Assembly: GCA_009703845.1 (NCBI GenBank)
Contig: WLFI01000070.1
Coordinates: forward strand, 1-5,101
DNA length: 5,101 nt
Reading direction: 5' to 3'
Source of the DNA: Actinomycetota bacterium
GTDB lineage: Bacteria; Actinomycetota; Actinomycetes; Actinomycetales; Microbacteriaceae
Shown here: positions 1 through 5,101 of the stretch, piece by piece
Layout of the letters: the number at the start of each line of letters is the position of its first letter
How positions within the stretch are numbered: position 1 is the first letter of the stretch
Notes under the pieces: generated by a model
The model's input: only the letters and a program-made list of their open reading frames with translations
The model's database searches: none
What the model was told of the DNA's origin: nothing
Position numbers and translations under genes: made by a program

Positions 1-745
1 CGAGCAAGAGCTTCTCGAGTCAGTTGATGAGTTTGGCGAGACGATTGTGCGCGAAGTCATGGTTCCGCGCATCGACATGGCGACCGTGCTTGCTGATGCT
101 CCGCTTTCGACTGCCCTAGAAACTTTCCTAGCCAGCGGTTATTCACGGTTACCAATTCTGGGTAAGAACGTGGATGACATAGTCGGCGTCTTGTACCTAA
201 AAGACGTCGCGCGCATTCTCTCGAAAGACCCCGCATCACTTGAAACCACGAGTGTCTCTGCCAAGAGCCGCAAACCAACGTTCGTTCCAGAATCGATGCC
301 GGTTGACGACCTTCTGCGCCAGATGCAAAAAAGCGCGACTCACATCGCCATAGTGGTTGATGAGTACGGCGGCGTGGCCGGTTTGGTGACCATGGAAGAC
401 GTTATCGAAGAAATCGTCGGTGACATCGCCGACGAATACGACCGCGAGGTTCCCGAGGTAGAAGAGCTAGCCGATGGTCAACTGCGCGTTTCGGCGAAGT
501 TTTCGCTGTTTGACCTAGGTGAACGCTTCGGTCTCGAGCTTGAAGACGAGGATGTCGATACCGTTGGCGGAATGCTGAGCAAGTTGCTCGGCAAGTTGCC
601 AGCCAAAGATGATTCGGCCACGTTCTCAGGCCTAACCTTGAAAGCTGATCGACTCGAGGGCCGCCCAAAGCGCCTGATCACCGTTATCGTCGAACCAAAC
701 CAAGAATTGTTAGAGGCACGAGCTGCCTTCGAAGGAGAAAACTAG
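1..745 (+). CDS. CNNM/CorC-family CBS-domain membrane protein (hemolysin-like), 3' part
   Basis: The reading frame is open from base 2, so the gene is cut by the left edge; 247 residues plus the stop are visible. The first residues already read as the linker before the CBS pair (EFGETIVREVMVPR), so the GTG at 47 and the ATG at 59 are internal codons and not the start. Numbering from base 2, CBS domain 1 spans about residues 20-75 and CBS domain 2 about 92-147, with the family signature DEYGG at 120-124. A CorC/HlyC transporter-associated domain follows at about 155-233, with DTVGG at 186-190. In this family an N-terminal DUF21/CNNM domain with membrane helices precedes the CBS pair; here it would lie outside the window. 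Relatives are linked to Mg2+/Co2+ efflux or tolerance, and the CBS pair is thought to sense adenine nucleotides. The old name hemolysin should not be read as toxicity. In actinobacteria this gene usually lies between ybeY and era, which fits the abutting era gene. Family assignment is firm; transported ion and direction are not. Confidence 0.93.
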   Translation, partial: EQELLESVDEFGETIVREVMVPRIDMATVLADAPLSTALETFLASGYSRLPILGKNVDDIVGVLYLKDVARILSKDPASLETTSVSAKSRKPTFVPESMPVDDLLRQMQKSATHIAIVVDEYGGVAGLVTMEDVIEEIVGDIADEYDREVPEVEELADGQLRVSAKFSLFDLGERFGLELEDEDVDTVGGMLSKLLGKLPAKDDSATFSGLTLKADRLEGRPKRLITVIVEPNQELLEARAAFEGEN

Positions 746-1636
746 ATGACCGAGCATAGATCGGGATTCGTCTCTTTCGTAGGCCGACCGAATGTTGGTA
801 AATCGACGCTGACGAACGCCCTGGTTGGCGAGAAGATAGCCATTACCAGCGCCAAACCGCAAACCACTCGCCGCGCCATTCGTGGCATCGTTCACCGCGA
901 CCACGGTCAAATCATCCTCGTCGACACACCGGGTTTGCACCGCCCGCGCACATTGCTTGGCAAGAGATTGAACGATTTGGTCGACACCACCCTCAGCGGT
1001 GTCGATGTCATTGGCTTTTGCATTCCGGCCAACGAAAAGATTGGCCCGGGCGACAACTTCATCAATGAGCAGCTCGGCGAGTTCAGGCGCGCCAAGCTCG
1101 TTGCGGTCGTGACCAAATGCGAGCTGGTTAGCAAGACCGCCCTTGCAGATCAATTGCAGGCTGTGTCTGCGTTGCGCGATTGGGCTGACATCATTCCTGT
1201 CTCAGCCCTCGGTGACGACCAGCTGGACGTACTAACCGATGTGCTGATTGGCTTGCTACCGCTAGGCCCTGCGCTCTACCCAGCCGATGCGGTGACCGAC
1301 GAGACTATCGAGTCGCGCATTTGCGAACTCATCCGCGAAGCCGCACTTGAAGGCGTGCACGACGAACTGCCACACTCACTTGCGGTCACAATCGACGAAA
1401 TGAACCAGCGCGAAGGCAAGAACATGGTCGACATCCACGCAAACGTGTGGGTCGAACGTGACAGCCAAAAAGGCATCATCGTCGGTCGTGGCGGAGACCG
1501 AATCAAAGATGTCGGCAGCAAATCACGCGTGGAAATCGAGAAGTTGATCGGCCAAAAGGTGTTTCTGAACATTCGCGTAAAGGTTGCCCCAGATTGGCAG
1601 CGCGACCCGAAGCAACTCGGGCGACTTGGCTTTTAG
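746..1636 (+). CDS. era: GTPase Era, 30S ribosome assembly factor
   Basis: This 296-residue protein has the usual Era length and both domains. The GTPase domain shows G1 at residues 13-21 (GRPNVGKST), G2 at 38-42 (PQTTR), G3 at 60-63 (DTPG), G4 at 123-126 and G5 around S153-A154. The C-terminal KH RNA-binding domain has its GxxG loop at 247-250 (GRGG) followed by DRIKDVG, and the protein ends in the typical LGRLGF. Era binds the 3' end of 16S rRNA and helps mature the 30S subunit in the cytoplasm, coupling GTP state to assembly. G4 reads T-K-C-E: the Thr for Asn is common in actinobacterial Era, but Glu in place of the guanine-binding Asp is unusual (see findings). The start is ATG 746, directly after the preceding stop, with AGGAG at 733-737 eight bases upstream, so it is probably co-transcribed with the CNNM gene. 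No terminator is seen after the stop. Confidence 0.97.
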   Translation: MTEHRSGFVSFVGRPNVGKSTLTNALVGEKIAITSAKPQTTRRAIRGIVHRDHGQIILVDTPGLHRPRTLLGKRLNDLVDTTLSGVDVIGFCIPANEKIGPGDNFINEQLGEFRRAKLVAVVTKCELVSKTALADQLQAVSALRDWADIIPVSALGDDQLDVLTDVLIGLLPLGPALYPADAVTDETIESRICELIREAALEGVHDELPHSLAVTIDEMNQREGKNMVDIHANVWVERDSQKGIIVGRGGDRIKDVGSKSRVEIEKLIGQKVFLNIRVKVAPDWQRDPKQLGRLGF

Positions 1637-1655
1637 CCTGCAAAAGGGCTAACCT
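1626..1655 (+). promoter_or_regulatory. Candidate sigma-70-type promoter for the leuA leader
   Basis: A -35-like TTGGCT at 1626-1631 (4 of 6 to TTGACA) lies inside the last codons of era. It is separated by 18 bases from a -10-like TAACCT at 1650-1655, which fits the actinobacterial TANNNT form. Transcription would be expected to start about 7 bases after the hexamer, near 1662, exactly on the GTG of the leader peptide. This would give leuA a promoter of its own instead of read-through from era. The call rests on motif match and spacing only. Confidence 0.5.
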
Positions 1656-1661
1656 GAACTC

Positions 1662-1687
1662 GTGTTCTTCGGTCTCCTACTTAGCGG

Positions 1688-1703
<16 letters not shown>
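1662..1703 (+). CDS. leuL: Leucine-codon leader peptide of leuA (attenuator-type)
   Basis: GTG 1662 opens a 13-codon frame reading (M)FFGLLLSGRDEA and ending at TAA 1701-1703. Codons 5-7 are three consecutive Leu codons (CTC CTA CTT, 1674-1682). The frame lies directly upstream of a leucine biosynthesis gene and runs into the 5' arm of a strong hairpin, the arrangement of amino-acid-sensing leaders. No Shine-Dalgarno sequence precedes the GTG, but the -10 spacing predicts that the transcript begins at or next to it, so translation would be leaderless. The likely role is cis-acting: a ribosome slowed at the Leu codons when charged Leu-tRNA is scarce would alter folding of the RNA ahead. The peptide itself probably has no other function. 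The symbol leuL is used by analogy with enterobacterial leu leaders. Confidence 0.75.
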
Positions 1704-3524
<1,821 letters not shown>

Positions 3525-3552
3525 TCTGCCGAAGTTTCACCAGTGCGTTAGG

Positions 3553-3558
3553 CATACT
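3553..3558 (+). promoter_or_regulatory. Candidate -10 element for a leaderless recO transcript
   Basis: CATACT (4 of 6 to TATAAT) ends six bases before GTG 3565, the same spacing as TAACCT before the leader-peptide GTG at 1662. Transcription would then begin at or next to the recO start codon. No convincing -35 is visible 16-18 bases upstream, and the hexamer is not a strict TANNNT, so this is a weak call supported mainly by the absence of any Shine-Dalgarno sequence. Confidence 0.35.
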
Positions 3559-3564
3559 TGAGGC

Positions 3565-4290
3565 GTGCCCCTATATCGTGACGAAGCCGTGGTTTTGCGA
3601 ACCCACAAGCTTGGCGAAGCCGACCGCATCGTCACCATGCTCAGCAAAAACCACGGGCAAGTTCGGGCGGTAGCCAAGGGAGTTCGGCGAACAGCATCCA
3701 AGTTCGGGTCAAGGCTCGAGCCGTTCATGGTGGTCGATGTGCAGCTTTTTGAAGGCAAGAATCTCGACACCGTTAGTCAGGTTGAAACGCTGGCGTCCTA
3801 TGGTGCATCGATTATCGAAAACTATGCCGCCTATACATCGGCTAGCGCCATGGTGGAGACTGCCGAAAAGCTCACCGGCGATGTCAGCAGCCCGCAGCAA
3901 TACCTGTTGCTTCTCGGTGGGCTACGAGCTTTGGCAAACCAAGATCACGACCCTTCGCTAATTCTCGATTCATATCTCTTGCGAGCGCTCTCGGTAGCCG
4001 GTTGGGCCCCGAATTTTGCCGATTGCTCTCGTTGCAATGCACCCGGCCCTCATCGAGCGTTCGTATTGCAACTCGGTGGAGTGGTCTGCCCAGAATGCAA
4101 GCCGGCTGGTGCCGCGGTCATCGACGATGACACGGCTAACTTGCTTGGTGCACTGCTCAGTGGCGAATGGGACATCGCCGACTCGAGTTCGCAGCGCACA
4201 CGCACTTCGGCAGCAGGCATTGTGGCTGCCTACAGCCAGTGGCACATCGAACGAGGGCTAAAATCGCTACAACACGTGGAGCGAGAATGA
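3565..4290 (+). CDS. recO: DNA repair protein RecO
   Basis: RecO anneals DNA strands and, with RecR, helps load RecA onto SSB-coated single strands in RecF-pathway recombinational repair. The 241-residue product has the usual length. The N-terminal OB-fold occupies about residues 1-80, starting with the family hallmark [20 protein letters not shown], followed by a mainly helical region. A four-cysteine zinc site is complete at C154, C157, C175 and C178 (CSRC and CPEC), a feature shared by many but not all RecO proteins. The GTG start at 3565 is chosen because it gives the conserved N-terminus; no Shine-Dalgarno sequence precedes it (GAGG at 3560-3563 is too close), which suggests leaderless translation or coupling to leuA 40 bases upstream. 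The end overlaps the uppS start in an ATGA junction, so the two are almost surely co-expressed. Confidence 0.95.
   Translation: MPLYRDEAVVLRTHKLGEADRIVTMLSKNHGQVRAVAKGVRRTASKFGSRLEPFMVVDVQLFEGKNLDTVSQVETLASYGASIIENYAAYTSASAMVETAEKLTGDVSSPQQYLLLLGGLRALANQDHDPSLILDSYLLRALSVAGWAPNFADCSRCNAPGPHRAFVLQLGGVVCPECKPAGAAVIDDDTANLLGALLSGEWDIADSSSQRTRTSAAGIVAAYSQWHIERGLKSLQHVERE
4278..4281 (+). promoter_or_regulatory. Ribosome binding site deciding the uppS start
   Basis: GGAG lies five bases before ATG 4287 within the last codons of recO. It supports this start over the in-frame upstream ATG at 4167, which would add 40 residues overlapping recO without family resemblance. Confidence 0.7.
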
Positions 4291-5060
4291 CCCAACTTTT
4301 ACCGGTAGCCAAGCCCGGAGTAAAGCCGCCTAAGTTCGGCTCGCTACCCGTTCCCGCGCACGTTGCAATCGTCATGGATGGCAACGGCCGTTGGGCCAAT
4401 GCCCGCGGTCTAACCCGCGTCGAAGGCCACAAGGCCGGCGAAGTGGCGCTTCTAGACGTCGTGGCCGGCGCCATCGAGGCGGGTGTGAAAAATCTAACCG
4501 TCTTCGCCTTCTCAACCGAAAACTGGAAGCGCTCACCCGAAGAGGTGCGCTTTCTGATGGGCTACAACGTCGAGGTGCTGCGCCGCCGCCGCGACCAGCT
4601 GAACGCCTGGGGAGTGCGCGTGCGCTGGGCTGGTCGCCGTCCAAGACTTTGGTCAAGCGTGATTCGCGAGCTAGAGGCTGCCGAAGCGCTCACCGCCAAA
4701 AACAAAACCCTTACGCTCACCATGTGCGTGAACTATGGCTCGCGGGTTGAGATGCTCGACGCCATCAATGCCATGAGCGCGGATGTCGCATCCGGCGTTC
4801 TAAAGCCTGGCTCGGTCACCGAGAAGACCCTGAGCAAGTACCTGAACTCAGGTTTTTTGCCCGACGTCGACCTGTTCATAAGGAGTTCTGGCGAACAGCG
4901 CATCTCAAACTTCTTGCTTTGGCAGAGCGCATATGCCGAACTGGTCTTCGATGACACCCCTTGGCCCGACTTCGACCGGCAATCGCTATGGAATGCCATA
5001 GTCGCCTTCACTAATCGTGATCGTCGATTTGGTGGCGCGGTTGACAAGCCCGCCAAGTAG
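4287..5060 (+). CDS. uppS: Cis-prenyltransferase (undecaprenyl/decaprenyl diphosphate synthase)
   Basis: The enzyme adds isopentenyl units in cis to an allylic diphosphate to make the long polyprenyl diphosphate that becomes the lipid carrier for peptidoglycan and other wall polymers; it is cytosolic and membrane-associated. From ATG 4287 the product has 257 residues, close to E. coli UppS (253). The key residues match E. coli at a constant +5 offset: D31 in the [13 protein letters not shown] motif (Mg/diphosphate), H48, S76, N79, W80, R82, E86, R199, R205, S207 and E218. The late block reads [16 protein letters not shown], with Ser where Thr is usual. Residues 149-153 read NYGSR where NYGGR is typical, a mild change. 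In mycobacteria the recO-linked copy is the decaprenyl diphosphate synthase, so chain length here may be C50 rather than C55. Translation is coupled to recO through the ATGA overlap. Confidence 0.95.
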   Translation: MTQLLPVAKPGVKPPKFGSLPVPAHVAIVMDGNGRWANARGLTRVEGHKAGEVALLDVVAGAIEAGVKNLTVFAFSTENWKRSPEEVRFLMGYNVEVLRRRRDQLNAWGVRVRWAGRRPRLWSSVIRELEAAEALTAKNKTLTLTMCVNYGSRVEMLDAINAMSADVASGVLKPGSVTEKTLSKYLNSGFLPDVDLFIRSSGEQRISNFLLWQSAYAELVFDDTPWPDFDRQSLWNAIVAFTNRDRRFGGAVDKPAK

Positions 5061-5069
5061 ACTGATAAC
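5041..5069 (+). promoter_or_regulatory. Candidate promoter reading out of the right edge
   Basis: A perfect TTGACA at 5041-5046, inside the 3' end of uppS, is followed 17 bases later by GATAAC (5064-5069, 4 of 6 to TATAAT); TAACTT at 5066-5071 is an alternative TANNNT -10 with a 19-base spacer. Transcription would begin near 5075-5078. No start codon or RNA gene is recognisable in the remaining bases, so the target lies beyond the window. The TTGACA is coding sequence and could be chance. Confidence 0.45.
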
Positions 5070-5101
5070 TTCCCACAAAGTCGTCTCAGCAGCCAGCTAG
5101 A

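Noticed and set aside
47..49. GTG 47 as the start of the CBS-domain protein
   Set aside because: The frame stays open to the window edge and upstream residues match the family, so the gene begins outside the window.
710..1153. 147-codon open frame on the minus strand opposite era
   Set aside because: It lies opposite a well-supported conserved gene, shows no recognisable domain and has no ribosome site; it is a by-product of codon bias.
1635..1650. Possible terminator hairpin just after era (AGCC 1635-1638 with GGCT 1647-1650)
   Set aside because: Only four or five pairs, no T-run after it, and it overlaps the proposed leader promoter.
4167..4286. 40-codon N-terminal extension of uppS from ATG 4167
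   Set aside because: It overlaps recO out of frame, has no family resemblance, and ATG 4287 has a good ribosome site and gives the usual family length.
4157..4474. Minus-strand open frame across the recO-uppS junction
   Set aside because: The encoded peptide is low-complexity and Arg/Pro/Ala-rich, and it lies opposite conserved coding sequence on the other strand.

Overview
The window looks like chromosomal housekeeping DNA from an actinobacterium, probably Micrococcales and perhaps a Microbacteriaceae-like lineage with moderate GC (mid-50s percent by eye). This rests on four things: the gene order CNNM/CBS protein - era - leuA - recO - uppS; a long actinobacterial-type LeuA whose catalytic residues match the Mycobacterium tuberculosis enzyme at a constant offset; an Era with T-K rather than N-K in its G4 motif; and likely leaderless GTG starts. 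The family-level placement is an inference.

Layout, all on the + strand. Positions 1-745: 3' part of a CNNM/CorC-type membrane protein gene (two CBS domains and the CorC/HlyC domain; the N-terminal membrane domain lies off the left edge). 746-1636: era, starting on the base after the previous stop. 1637-1793: a 157-base regulatory gap with a candidate promoter, a 13-codon leader peptide carrying Leu-Leu-Leu, and a strong hairpin whose loop can form a pseudoknot. 1794-3524: leuA. 3525-3564: a short gap with a -10-like element placed for a leaderless recO. 3565-4290: recO. 4287-5060: uppS, overlapping the end of recO by ATGA. 5061-5101: tail containing the -10 region of a possible outward promoter.

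The genes serve different jobs. Era acts in 30S ribosome maturation, RecO in recombinational repair, UppS makes the lipid carrier for cell-wall synthesis, and the CNNM protein is probably linked to Mg2+/Co2+ handling. LeuA, the committed step of leucine synthesis, is the metabolic outsider and has its own leucine-sensing leader, so it appears to be regulated separately from the preceding genes.

No mobile element, CRISPR array, tRNA/rRNA gene or evident new multi-gene system was seen. The most interesting parts are the leuA leader (Leu-codon peptide, pseudoknot, no terminator), the matching 6-base spacing between -10 elements and GTG starts for the leader peptide and recO, and an Asp-to-Glu change in the Era G4 motif.
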